A stretch of 64,000 bases of DNA from positions 11,758,999 through 11,822,998 of the forward strand of contig JAUCBN010000046.1 in assembly GCA_035048815.1 (NCBI GenBank). Reading direction: 5' to 3'. Source of the stretch: Abelmoschus esculentus. Lineage: Eukaryota; Streptophyta; Magnoliopsida; Malvales; Malvaceae. Of this stretch, positions 22,639 through 33,561 are shown piece after piece. Positions within the stretch are counted from its first letter, which is position 1. Each line of letters begins with the position of its first letter. A program made the translations under genes and the position numbers. Under the pieces are notes generated by a model. That model did no database searches. It saw only the letters and a list, made by a program, of their open reading frames with translations, and was not told the origin of the DNA.

Positions 22639-23739
22639 TAGGGGTGTAAATATACATAAACAAACGCACTTCATGTTCTAAGCCTTGTGAGATTCGTGTT
22701 AGTCCATCCACTTCATTTACCTACGCTTTGATTTTACATCTCGGACAGGACAAGGTGGGTGTGTTGTTTTCCACTTCAAATTTATACAGTAAGATCATGT
22801 GTTGTCTGTTTTGAAAGGGATGACCAAAATTAACAACCTTAAAACCTTTGGTTATTGGTGTTTAGGAAGTGATTTTGTAGTAAAATGACTCATATACATA
22901 TGTAATGGCGAGATAAGAAATTTTAAGGTGAGTTAGATTAAAATGAGACATAACCGAAATTTTAAAAAAATTATAAGAATTTTGATATTAACTTTATAAA
23001 AAAATTAAAAATTTTAATATATAATGAATTTCTTAAAAAAAATATAAGAATTTTAATATATACCTTGATACTAAATTTTCTATAATTTATATAAAAATTT
23101 CAGTTAAATATTTTTTTAATTTTATTTTAACCCGTGTCATATTATAAAAACTTTGTTTCCGTCCTTTTCATTGGCGTTACAGACGGTGATAGAAACTAGA
23201 AAGCCATGCTTTCAGGTGATTGGAAGACAGGATGTGGAGGAATCTTTTAGATTATCCACAACATCTTGGGTGGGAAAACTTTAAAAAGGATTTAATAATA
23301 ATAGTAACATATTTAATGTAGATTATTTGTACTTGTCAGCTTTTTTAATAAGATTTAGAATAAATAATCAATTTTTTTATTAATATTTTTTCTCTTATAA
23401 ATTATAAATTATAGACTTAATAGTAATATTTTTTTAAATTATTTTAAAATAAGATATTAAACTTTATTTAAAAAATTATGACATAAAAAATACAATGATA
23501 TGTATATATTTTTTATATTACGATATATCTATATATTTCTTCATATTTTTACATGTATATAAAGAATTGAGAGACATGAACTTGAAAACTGATAAGCTAA
23601 TTACTAAAGGTTTCGAGTTATTTGATTTTTTATTTTATAAATCAAACTTTATTTGAATATTTTCAAATTGAGTTTAAAAGAATTAAATTTTTCATGTCGA
23701 ATCGAATAATTGGATTGAGTCAAGTTTTGTACACCCCTA
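22639..23739. mobile_element. Possible hAT-like element defined by TIRs only
   Basis: TAGGGGTGTAAAT at the left and TTGTACACCCCTA at the right are inverted ends of the type common in plant hAT MITEs. The flanking octamers do not match and the interior is unremarkable, so the two ends may belong to different elements. Confidence 0.3.
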
Positions 23740-23990
23740 CTAGCTCCTAAGGACTTGTCTTCACATATTATATTGTTAATCTCAACCATTCATTTTACTC
23801 ATCTAACTAACGATCATATCTTTATATATTTATATTAAATAATTATTTAAAAAATATTCAGGTCATTATTGAAATTATACGAAAAGATTGCTGATCAATG
23901 AGTTTAAATTTTGCACCCACAAGAGGATGCAATTAAAATCATAATAAAATTATATTTTAATACAAAACTTAATTACTTAATGAAAAACTA

Positions 23991-24029
<39 letters not shown>

Positions 24030-25073
24030 GAGATCTATTATTTATATAATATAAAACTTATTTAGTTTTATATTATTTCATCTATTTTATTCATTTAATT
24101 TTATCTAATGTATATATAAAAGTGATTAAAATATTTAATGAATTTTATATAATTTAATAAAATAAGACTCTTAATTTATAATAAAAATATATATTTTTTA
24201 AATAATGTTTCTGTAATAGAAAAATGTTAGATTATTGTCTTAAGTAACTTAAAAATGACTTTCGGATATCTAAAAGTGTAACATATTCACTTAAAAGTAA
24301 TATTATTTTTGTATATTTTAAAGTAAAATCATCTATAATACTTTCAATGTCAACTTCTTTTAAAAGATTAGTATTAATTGTCATAAAACAAGTATATTTA
24401 TTCTTTTTTATAATAAATGTTTGTGAGTATAAATTCACAAACTTCAATTTTAAAAAGTTTCGATATGTACAAGCAACGATAATAAGAATAGTTAATAAAA
24501 TTTTATATGCAATCGTCGTATTTGAGAAGAAAAAAATATTTTTAATAAATTTATCCTCCTAATTTTTTCTTGGGTAAAAGCAATCTCTAAGTAATTCTAT
24601 CCAACAAATTACTCATTTTCATCGATATTAAATAATTCATATTTTCTAAGAGTATTTATAAATTTATTTTAATAAAATTTAAAATTAACATCATCCAATT
24701 ATTAAAAGTTATTATTAAATTGTCAAATATATACGTTAATAGTCCGTTAATTATTAAATAATGTTATTTTATTTGAAAAATGTTCGCTACAAATAAAAAA
24801 TATACTAGGAGTAACATATATCTGATAGATTTTTATCTGAAATTTGTTTCGGTGAGATCAAGATTAAATCTAAAATTTAGGTCTTGGTAGTAACCGAAAT
24901 CGAGAGTAAATCTTGATTTTCTGAATCTAGTATTTGATAGGTATCCAATAGGACCAGTACCAGATACCCAGTATTGGTTTTTTGCATGTAACAGATAATG
25001 TTTTTTTCTTCTTATCAAGCTATTTTTATATATGAATATTATGAGTATGATTTGTTTCTAATTTTTAAGCCTT
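23740..25073. other. AT-rich intergenic DNA with a (TA)n tract
   Basis: A (TA)n microsatellite lies at about 23992-24023. No gene or bounded element is otherwise seen. Confidence 0.6.
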
Positions 25074-25503
25074 CAATATTTTAATTTTATTATTTAATAT
25101 TACTATTTGTGGTCGAATTTCTCTCACTTATTTCTCAGTTTTTTTAATAATAAATTAATTGGTCGGGTATTCGATATTAATACATGTTCCCACTTATAAC
25201 AGGATCATTTCTTAAAATTTAAACACTGGTGTGATCGGGATTAAAATTAATTTCAATTTTCAAGAACCGACAACTACCGAAACCATGACAATATTTTAAT
25301 TTTATTATTTAATATTATTATTTGTGGTCGAATTTTTCTCTTATTTCTCAGTTTTTTTAATAATAAACTAATTAGTCGGATATTCGGTATTTGTACATGT
25401 TCCCACTTGTAACGAGATCATTTCTTAAAATTTAAAAACTGGTGTGATCAGGATCAAAATTAGTTTCAATTTTCATAAACCGACAACTACCAAAACCAGG
25501 ACC
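25074..25503. repeat. Tandem duplication, period 215 bp
   Basis: The block starting CAATATTTTAATTTTATTA at 25074 is repeated from 25289 to about 25503, with shared landmarks TTTGTGGTCGAATTT, ATACATGTTCCCACTT and CCGACAACTACC. Scattered substitutions show that it is not recent. No gene is recognised in it. Confidence 0.85.
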
Positions 25504-26131
25504 AATTTTAATCAAATTAATTGATATCTGATCTTACCCACCTTAATATACCTTATAATCTTATTAGTTTTCCAAAATATTTAATATTCTTAAATCAAGA
25601 TTTATTGATATTTTTTTAAATAATTATATAAAATAATTTATTTTTTAATTTTTTATACTATCTCACATATCATACATGTCCGAAACCACCATGGTATATA
25701 TACATATAAAACACCCAAGATTATTTAAAGTGCAGCGGCAGTGGAGCAGGCGGCAGCGTAGGATATATTTTTTTAATCATTCCAAAAATCAGTTTTTGTA
25801 AAGATGATATAAATCAAGGGGGACAGTGAGATAATAATTTGAAATTTATTATTTGTTGTCGTACTAATTTAAAAATATAAGTTGGAAATCATTGAACAAT
25901 TTTAATAATAAAAATGATTTTGGATTAATAAAAATATTTAAGTAATTTGATATCGTTTAAATATATTTTGAGTTTGAAATTTTGTATATATATAAAAATC
26001 TCTATTATAAAACTCATTCATTAAAATCAAATGTACGATACAGTTAGATTTAAATTGCTGAGGGTAAAATCCTCGAGAACTAAAAGAGTAAGAATATTTT
26101 TAAACACGGATAAATAAAGTTAATTTAAATA

Positions 26132-27834
26132 AGGGTAAACTATTGCGCTAGTCACTTTCATTTACCTCCAGTACACTTTTAGTCACCGAATTTAAAAAAC
26201 GACCAGTAAGGTCACTATTGTTTTCAGTGTGTAAAGTTTTAGTCACTCCAACGTTAAGTACCGTTAAATATTGACGAAAATATGATTTGGCACAATAAAA
26301 ATGATAAATTACTTAAGTAGTCCTTAAACTATTATTATACTTTTATTTCATCTTTAATTTGACTCTCAAAATTTTAAAACTTTATATTTTTACTATCTTC
26401 TCTGAAAACTCCAACTCTAACCCTTATCCAATTTCTAAAATCCTCACCTAATAACCATTTCTTTTTCAACTGAAATCACTTTGAAAGTTTATACGAATAT
26501 TTTTAATATCATCTAGTTAATATTCCGATCTCAATTTGAATTAAAAAAATAAATTGATTAAATTTATGAAATTAAAAGCTAGAAACAGTGGGAGGTAATA
26601 AACAATCTGATCCAAAATATATGTGGGAGGCAATAAACAATCTGGTTTAAAACCCACCAGGCTTAGTTTTTTTATGCATGAAGTCTCCTATTTCTGACTG
26701 ATAAGGTCTTTTTTTGTTTTTTCAAAGAAAGGTTAAAAAAAGATGACAATGGCAGCTTGTGTGAAAGTGATCCTAGGCTCACTTGCCTTTGCAATCTTCT
26801 GGGTATTGACAGTTTTCCCTGTTGTGCCATGTCTGCTTATTGGAAGAACTACAGGGTCACTCTTGGGAGCTACCTTGATGGTCATATTCCAAGTATTGAC
26901 TGTCGATCAAGCGTATAAATCAATAGATCTTCCGATCCTTACTTTTCTCTACGAAACGACGGTGGTTAGCGTTTATCTAGAGAGAGTCGATGCGTTTAAG
27001 TACCCGGGTAAGTTGTTGACATGAAAGAGAAAAGGTGCAAAGGATTTGATCCTCAGGATCTGCTTGGTTTCGGCTGTTTCGAGTGCTTTGTTCACCAATG
27101 ACACATCTTGTATGGTGTTGAACAAGTTTGTGTTAAAAATTGCTAGGCAAAATAATCTGTCACCTAAGCCTTTCTTGCTTGCACTTGCTTCGAGTGCTAA
27201 TATCAGATCAACCGCAACCCCTGTTGGTAACCCTCAGAATCTGGTGATAGCCACTCAAAGTGGGGTTCCTTCAGGGAATTCGTAACTGAGATTCTCCCTA
27301 CAACTATTTTGGGGTTTTTTTCAATGCATTGTTGCTTATATTCATGTACGGTGACTCGTTATCGGTTAAGAAAGATCAAGAGAATTCAACTGTTGGATTT
27401 GTAAATGGTGAGTGTGTTGATTCTCATCACTTTTCACCGGCTAAGTTGGGCGGCGGGAGCTCGGCTCGGGAGGTTGCAAGACACATCCGGTGTAGCTGAA
27501 GATTTTGGGTTTAGAATAAAGGTTAAAGTTAAGTTTTTTTTAAGAAGATGATAAAAATATAAAGTTTTAATTTTTTAGAGCCAAATTAAAGATGAAACAA
27601 AAATATAATAATAGTTTAAGGATTATTTAAGTAATTTATCATTTTTTTATTGTGTCAGATCATCTTTTCGTCAATATTTAACAGCACTTAGTCAATATTT
27701 AACAGCACTTAACGTTGGAGTGACCAAAACTTTACATCCCGAAAACGATAGTGACCTTATTGATCGTTTTTCAAAATCGATGACTAAAAATGTACTGGTG
27801 GTAAACGAAAGTGACTAACGCAATAGTTTACCCT
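26132..27834. mobile_element. Gene-carrying TIR element (Pack-type) with 7-bp target duplication
   Basis: Termini AGGGTAAACTATTGCGCTAG and its inverse frame arms of about 300 bp (26132-26462 and 27525-27834), complementary through CACTTTTAGTCA, AACGTTAAG and AAAGTTTTA-type landmarks. Perfect direct repeats TTAAATA flank it (26125-26131 and 27835-27841). The interior carries a host-derived transporter pseudogene (26743-27499) in place of a transposase. A 22-bp direct repeat (about 27670-27712) lies in the right arm. Gene capture in a TIR element is the hallmark of Pack-MULE-type elements; the 7-bp duplication leaves the superfamily open. Confidence 0.85.
26743..27499 (+). pseudogene. Silicon/arsenite efflux transporter (LSI2-like) pseudogene fragment
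   Basis: Translation matches the N-terminal part of the plant LSI2-like (ArsB/NhaD, ion-transporter) family: VKVILGSLAFAIFWVL and SLLGATLMVIFQVLT, then FTNDTSCMVLNKFVLKIA (the family's SALFTNDTSC signature), LLALASSANI and GNPQNLVIA. These are membrane efflux carriers. Breaks: an in-frame TGA at 27022-27024 where a Trp is usual, a one-base loss near 27270 giving a TAA at 27283, and a further frame change before the stretch YGDSLSVKKDQENSTVGFVN (about 27345-27410), ending at TGA 27497-27499. No intron is visible in the copied part. The C-terminal half of the transporter is absent. About 160 bp of leader-like DNA precedes the ATG, so the capture probably included a 5' UTR. Confidence 0.88.
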
Positions 27835-27841
27835 TTAAATA

Positions 27842-28540
27842 ATTTAAGTTGTTAATTATAAAAAAACAGATGATATAATTGGATAAAATTAAAAAAAAAT
27901 GTTACTTTCTTTTAATACAAAGGAAGAATATAACTTTTAGTATCAAACTTTTGAATTTATGTGTAATGTGTATTTAATTCTTTTTAATTACGATATTTGT
28001 AAGGTATTATTTTATTAAAAAGTTAAAAATATTTATAAATTATTGTAATTTTTAATGTAAAAAACTTTTTAATGCAAGTAGGTATTTAAATTTTTTTATT
28101 ATTGTAATATGTGTTGCATATTAAAGTCGTGTTAAAATTCTAAGTACGAATATATATAATTTAAAAAATATTATGTATCAAATTGCACAAAAAATAAAAT
28201 TTGAGTATCTAATTACACCATTAAAATTTTAAAATACTTAATTATACCTAAAATTTAAGTACTTAATTGCAAAAAGAAAAAATTGGATACAACATACACA
28301 AATAATAAAGGTATCAAAATATTATATTCATCCAAATATAAATTATCCCTAAACCACTCCATTAGCTTTTGTCTTGGGTCAAGCCATTGGGCTCCATTAG
28401 ACAGACTATGGCTAGTACGGACTACAAGGCCTTTAAGGGTTCTCTAAAATCCAATCCGATCCAATTTTTTTGATTAGAACAACAATTATTAATTAAGTCC
28501 TAGTGAAGACATTCTAATTTAAATTATAATTACTTAAATA
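27842..28540. other. AT-rich intergenic DNA, no gene seen
   Basis: Low-complexity A/T runs without coding or repeat boundaries that can be supported. Confidence 0.6.
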
Positions 28541-28639
28541 ATTAATCGTGTTCTCTTTTATGTCTTCTACTAATTTAAAATGGTCACTAAATTATTAAAA
28601 AATTGGAAATTAATCGTGTTCTCTTTTATGTCTTCTACT
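28541..28639. repeat. Direct repeat of about 31 bp, period 68
   Basis: ATTAATCGTGTTCTC followed by TTTTATGTCTTCTACTA occurs at 28541 and again at 28609 with no mismatch seen. Confidence 0.9.
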
Positions 28640-29309
28640 ATTTTTTTTTAAAAAAAATAATTTTTAAACCCTAACCATATTTTTCTACATCATAAAACCT
28701 AAACCTTAAAAATATAACATATATCTAATTCTCTAAATCCTACCCACACCCATTAAACTTGAACTCTAAACCTTAAACCCACTTATTTAAAGTAGGGACA
28801 CCAATAAAGGCACAATTAAGAACACCGATATCAAAAGATGTCCTGATAGTTAAGAATATTAATGTAATAATACATTTCGTTCATATTTACAAAATTTATT
28901 ATTAGGGATTATAATTTAATTTGAAATCGATTCGAATATGATCCTATCCAAAGAAAAATATATATCCAAATCTAATTAAAAAAGTCCAAATTTAAATTTG
29001 AAAAAATGTTCAAGTCCTAATAGAAGATGAATTAGGTATGAATATAGTCAAGGTTTAATCGGACTTTGAATCTAATCCAAGTCTCTGCCTTTCAAATTTG
29101 ATCTAAGTATGATTTATATCTGAGTTCGAATCAAAGTATTTATGATTTTTAATTACTTAAAATAAAATAGCAAATATAATATTGATAACATAAATAAAAT
29201 AAAAACAAAAGTTACATTAAATTCATTAAAAGAAAAACACATATATTTCATTAATTGTTGAGGTTGATAGCTTAGATGTCTTAAGTTTATTTCGGGTGAT
29301 TTATCGACT

Positions 29310-29440
29310 CAACATGAATCTTCTTCATTGTTGCACTTAAATCAATTACGACAGCGAGGTCGATTATTTGGTTCCAACACGTGTGTTGTAGGGTAATAAG
29401 GTTGCAGATGGACTTGCCAAGAATTTTTTAATAATTTTGA
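29310..29440 (+). pseudogene. LINE-type RNase H remnant
   Basis: One frame reads INYDSEVDYLVP, a stop and GNKVADGLAKNF. The last part is the conserved C-terminal motif (N-x-x-AD-x-LA) of the RNase H domain in plant LINE elements. The surrounding sequence shows no further domain. Confidence 0.5.
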
Positions 29441-29719
29441 TATAATCTATTATTCGTTACCCCTTTTGTAGTTGTCGAGGTTGTCTCAGTGGATATATTA
29501 CACTAAGTTCAAAGGTTATCGTTTGTAATATTTTTTATTATTCTCATATGTACTTTTTTTCTCCATTTAAGATTAAGAAGGTTTTTTAATGAAACATACG
29601 AGAACATAAACCTATATAGGTAATTTAAAATAAAAATAAAAATAAAAATAAATTTAATTTATGTATATTCATATTAAAAAATTATAATAAAAATATAAAT
29701 ATCTTATAAATATAAGTTA

Positions 29720-29754
<35 letters not shown>

Positions 29755-29762
29755 TGATGATA
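29720..29762. repeat. (TAA)n/(TGA)n microsatellite
   Basis: Runs of ATA units pass into GATGAT units. Confidence 0.9.
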
Positions 29763-29976
29763 AAAATCATAGATAAGAAAACAAGAAAATAAATACAATT
29801 GAAAAATAAATAAATATAAATATCAATGAATTACGAATAATTATCAAAATTATAAAATTAAATCGTAAATGATGTGAAATTGCAAGAAAAAAATTATAAA
29901 TATTAAGCTAAAATTATAAATTAAAATAGAAAACAAATTAAAAGCTTAAGTAATAAACACAGAATTAAATGTGAGA

Positions 29977-30056
29977 TCTACTGATTGATATAGTGGTCAA
30001 AGAGGCTCATTCTGTCTCATTTTGTATGGGTTTAAATCTCGATATAAAAAAAATAT
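29977..30056 (+). mobile_element. SINE-like tRNA-derived unit
   Basis: An A-box-like TGATATAGTGGTCAAAG is followed about 45 bp later by a B-box-like GGGTTTAAATCTCGA and then an A-rich tail. The spacing fits an internal RNA polymerase III promoter. No duplication was found, so it may be a SINE head or chance. Confidence 0.4.
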
Positions 30057-30974
30057 AATCTCCATTTAATAAAAAAAATTAAATGTGTTCAACAAAGATG
30101 AATAAAAAAGAACAAGCACACAATTAAATGATATAAATTAAAAACGCAAAAAATTAAACATACAAAATTATGGAATAATTTGTATTAAAATAAAAATATT
30201 AGAGGACCAAAACATAATATACCTTAAAGATGCTAAAATTTACAAATATACTCCTTAAACTCGGGTCAACATTAGTCATCAGAAATGACAATTTAATCTT
30301 AATCCGATTTAAAATTTTTGATTTAACCGATTAAAATTATTTGAATTCAAATCAAAAAATATTCGAATATAATTATAACAGATTCAGACTTAAATCTTAT
30401 ATAATCTGATCCAAGTTTAATCCATTGATCATTGTCATCCATACTTATCATTTTGGTTACTTTTTAGTTAGAAAACAATTCAATAAATTTTATAGGCCAA
30501 ACCAATCTTTGTATATATATGACAATAAATTATATATGCGTTATATTGTTTCTTATGGGTGAAAAATAAAAAAAAATGCATTTGATATTTAATCAATAAT
30601 AAACAACATTCACTTTATATGATAATCTGTAACCAGTTTTGCTAGGGGTATGGATTTCTTTTGGATGAGTTTATCATATAAGTCGAATATTGTTAAATAA
30701 TGAACACCATTAAAGTCGAACATCACTAAATATTATTAAATTAATTAATAAATATTAAAAATCTTAAGGACTCAACATAAAATTAATAATTATATCTTGA
30801 GTCTATTATTCTTTTTATAAATTATATGTTGAGTCTTTAAATTTTTTAATTTTTATTGATAAATTTAACGATCTTCAACAGTGTTCAACGTTAATAGCAC
30901 TCGACGCTGTTGTAGAATTTTTTTAATCAACTTTTTAATATCTACGAGGTATTATTTTTTCTTTCAAATCTATA

Positions 30975-31620
30975 CAATAAAACCTCTATAAATTAAAACT
31001 CTTTAAATTAATAAACTCTATTAAATAATAAATTTCTCTGGTCCCGACTAGGGCCAATATAAAAAACCATCAAATTCGATAAGATAATAATATAATATTT
31101 TTTTGGAGATCCCCTTTATAAATATAAAGGTCCCATCAAAACTATAAATTAATAATTCATAAATATTACAATTATTAATTTGGTAACTTGCTAAAATATG
31201 AATCTATTGTAATTTGTTTCTTTTTAAAATTCAAATCTAATTCAATTTCATCTCTAACTTTTCTAAATGCACCCACAAGTTCAGATGTTGAGGTCTCCAA
31301 CTGCAATAAAAAGTTATGAATAGTTGTTGTTGCATTCAATACTTCCTTTCGCGTGACTAGTTCAAGTGGTGTTGGATTATCTTCAACTTCTTCATTAGTA
31401 GAACTTTCAACAATATTAGCCACAATTTTTTTTCTAAACAATAATTGAAATATTATGTACAATTTACAATTTATTTGTACACAATATCTTTATCAAAGTT
31501 ATATTTGTTGAATTGAGATTTTTTTAATTAATAAATTATTAATTTATCGATATATTAATATCTCTCTAAATTAATAAAATTTCATGATCCCAAGTGTATT
31601 AATTTATAGAGGTTTTATGA
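30975..31620 (-). mobile_element. Tc1/mariner pogo-type (Lemi1/Emigrant-like) deletion derivative
   Basis: The left end CAATAAAACCTCTATAAATT and the right end, inverse of TAAAACCTCTATAAATTAA, match the known Emigrant/Lemi1 terminal repeat. TA dinucleotides flank it (30973-30974 and 31621-31622). It is 646 bp and retains only the tail of a transposase. Confidence 0.8.
31175..31440 (-). pseudogene. C-terminal pogo/Tigger-like transposase remnant
   Basis: The minus strand encodes TRKEVLNATTTIHNF, FRKVRDEIELDLNFKKKQ and ITIDSYFSK, the typical C-terminus of plant pogo-like (DDE) transposases. The catalytic DDE domain and the DNA-binding domain are missing, so it cannot transpose by itself. Confidence 0.75.
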
Positions 31621-31629
31621 TATTATAAA

Positions 31630-32213
31630 GACATAAAGATAATTTTAACCTTTAACGTTTATGATTTTTATCATTTTAGTCCTCGTCCTTTTTTTAGGAT
31701 AAATATAGCTTTTAACCTATATCTTTTTGACAAATATCTTATTTTTTAATTAGTGTAATGATTAGATAGTTAAAAATTAACGATAATGATATGTCATATA
31801 TACGTAGAATGATATTTAAGATTTGAGAATACTTAGTAGCCTTTTATTTTAGATTCAATTAATTTATAATATTTTATTTGAACTTTAATTGTTTTATATT
31901 TTAAGTTAGAATATAATTATATTTTACATGTATATATTTGTCATTATCGTAAAAATTTTAACGATAATGACATATTATATATACGTAGAATGAGGTTAGA
32001 TGTCATGTTATTTAAAATATATTATCACACATATATATATATATATGACATATCAATACCATTAAATTTTTAATGGTCTAATCATTATGTTAGTTAAAAA
32101 ATAAGTTATTTGTCAAAAAGGCATGAGTTAAGGGTTAAATTTATCTCAAAAAAAGAATGAGAACCAAAATAATAAAAATTATAAATGTTGAGGGTCAAAA
32201 TTATCTTTATGCC
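31630..32213. mobile_element. MULE-type MITE, 584 bp, perfect 9-bp target duplication
   Basis: The ends GACATAAAGATAATTTTAACC (shown as GACATAAAGAT-AATTTTAACC) and its inverse begin with G, and TATTATAAA flanks both sides (31621-31629 and 32214-32222). The 9-bp duplication and terminal G are typical of Mutator-like elements. Inverted arms continue inward (TTTTTGACAAATA at about 31728 and its inverse at 32106). No coding capacity. It inserted exactly at the TA border of the pogo derivative. Confidence 0.88.
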
Positions 32214-32230
32214 TATTATAAATCGACTAA

Positions 32231-32875
32231 AATATACATTTGATATCTTAATTAGGATTTTTCTCCTAAGTTGGTATCTAATAAATTTTTATTTCTAAAT
32301 TGGCATCTAGGTACATTCTCCAAAGTCAACATTTAAATAATTTTTATTCTCAAACCAAATTGGCGCCAAAACTTTTATTTTATTAATTTAGTCATAATTC
32401 AAAACAAATCAATAAATTTAACACTTATTTATAAATCCTATCATATTATTTTTATTGTTCTCTTAAATTTTTTTATTCTTCTTTCAAATATTATATTGCT
32501 TCCTTGGTATAATAAAAATTTAACAATAACTTGTTATTTTATCGTAGGATGTAGTGGTTCAGTTGTTTCTTTAATCTTATATACTCAATTTGACAATATC
32601 ATATTTTTTACTAGATTGATGTAATTTCAAAATATTGAATTGTTTTGAAACGAGATCAAATTGATAGAACATATAAGTTTTTAGGACTAAATTGTTAATA
32701 AAACTATCAAAACCATAAATGAAATTAAAGTTCTGGTACCAACATGATAACAAAGATTCTTTAAGTATCGATTTAGAAAATATATCTAATTCATGTACCA
32801 ATACGAAAGCGAAATTTTTTTAAATACCAACTTAGGAAAAGATACTTAATTCATGTACCAAATATACATTTAAAC
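32231..32875. mobile_element. Possible inverted-repeat element
   Basis: TCCTAAGTTGGTAT near 32265 returns in inverse near 32835, with further diverged pairing outward to AATATACATTT. Termini and target duplications cannot be fixed. Confidence 0.4.
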
Positions 32876-33065
32876 CGAAAAATTTAATGGACGTTGAGTT
32901 TTGATAAATTTTCGAGATAATTGTGTATGATGTCCTCAAACTATGATTTTGTTATACTTAGATCTACTAATTGATGCTCTATCTTAAGTTTAAATCTTTT
33001 TATTTAAGAAAAATATTAGTATATTTTTTTTAAAATTATAAAAGATATCGTGTATAATGTCCTCA

Positions 33066-33425
33066 AACTATGATATTTATTCTAAATTTTTAAATATTCT
33101 ACACTAATTCACAATTTATAACATTATTTTAAATTGATCCTCAAACTTTAAACATTTCATATCAATTTTCAAACTTTTAATTGTATTCCATTTTGATCCT
33201 TGTGGTATCTTTTTAGAAGGTCACTAATTCAATTCATGTAACCTTCATAAACATATTAAAAATTGTAACCGATAGAGTTAATTTCATGTTAATGGAATGA
33301 TACTATAAGTTTGAGGACTGATTAAAAATATTTTAAAGTTTAAAGACCAATTTAGAATGATCATAATATGAGGACTGATATAGAATATTTTAAAATCTAG
33401 GGATAAATTTAGAACAAGGGGAATA
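33066..33425. mobile_element. MITE-like inverted-repeat element
   Basis: The arms are inverse copies: TTCTAAATTTTTAAATATTCTA and ATCCTCAAACTTTAAA on the left (in pieces: TTCTAAATTTT, AAATATTCTA) match the complements of ATAGAATATTTTAAA and AAGTTTGAGGAC-type blocks on the right. It lies about 140 bp upstream of the chlorophyll synthase start. Confidence 0.6.
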
Positions 33426-33561
33426 TTTTAGGGATTTCTGGGATGGGTTATCAACTTCACCAAACACATTGGAGGGCCAACTTGGTAGCTTCTTCTTCCC
33501 TCTCCTTGGAGCTTCAGAGTTGAAAGTGGGAAGGATTTTTCAATACTTTGAATCTCTTCAA

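Noticed and set aside
28900..30440. A possible large inverted-repeat element with AATCCGAT-type phrases at both sides
   Set aside because: The phrases did not align over a useful length and no termini or duplication could be found.
31021..31624. Reading the pogo-like remnant as a host gene
   Set aside because: Only a C-terminal transposase tail is present, and terminal repeats of the Emigrant/Lemi1 type bound it.
33469..33561. Upstream in-frame ATG that would extend chlorophyll synthase by 31 residues
   Set aside because: The extra residues do not resemble the family, and the conserved start with a transit-peptide-like sequence is at 33562.
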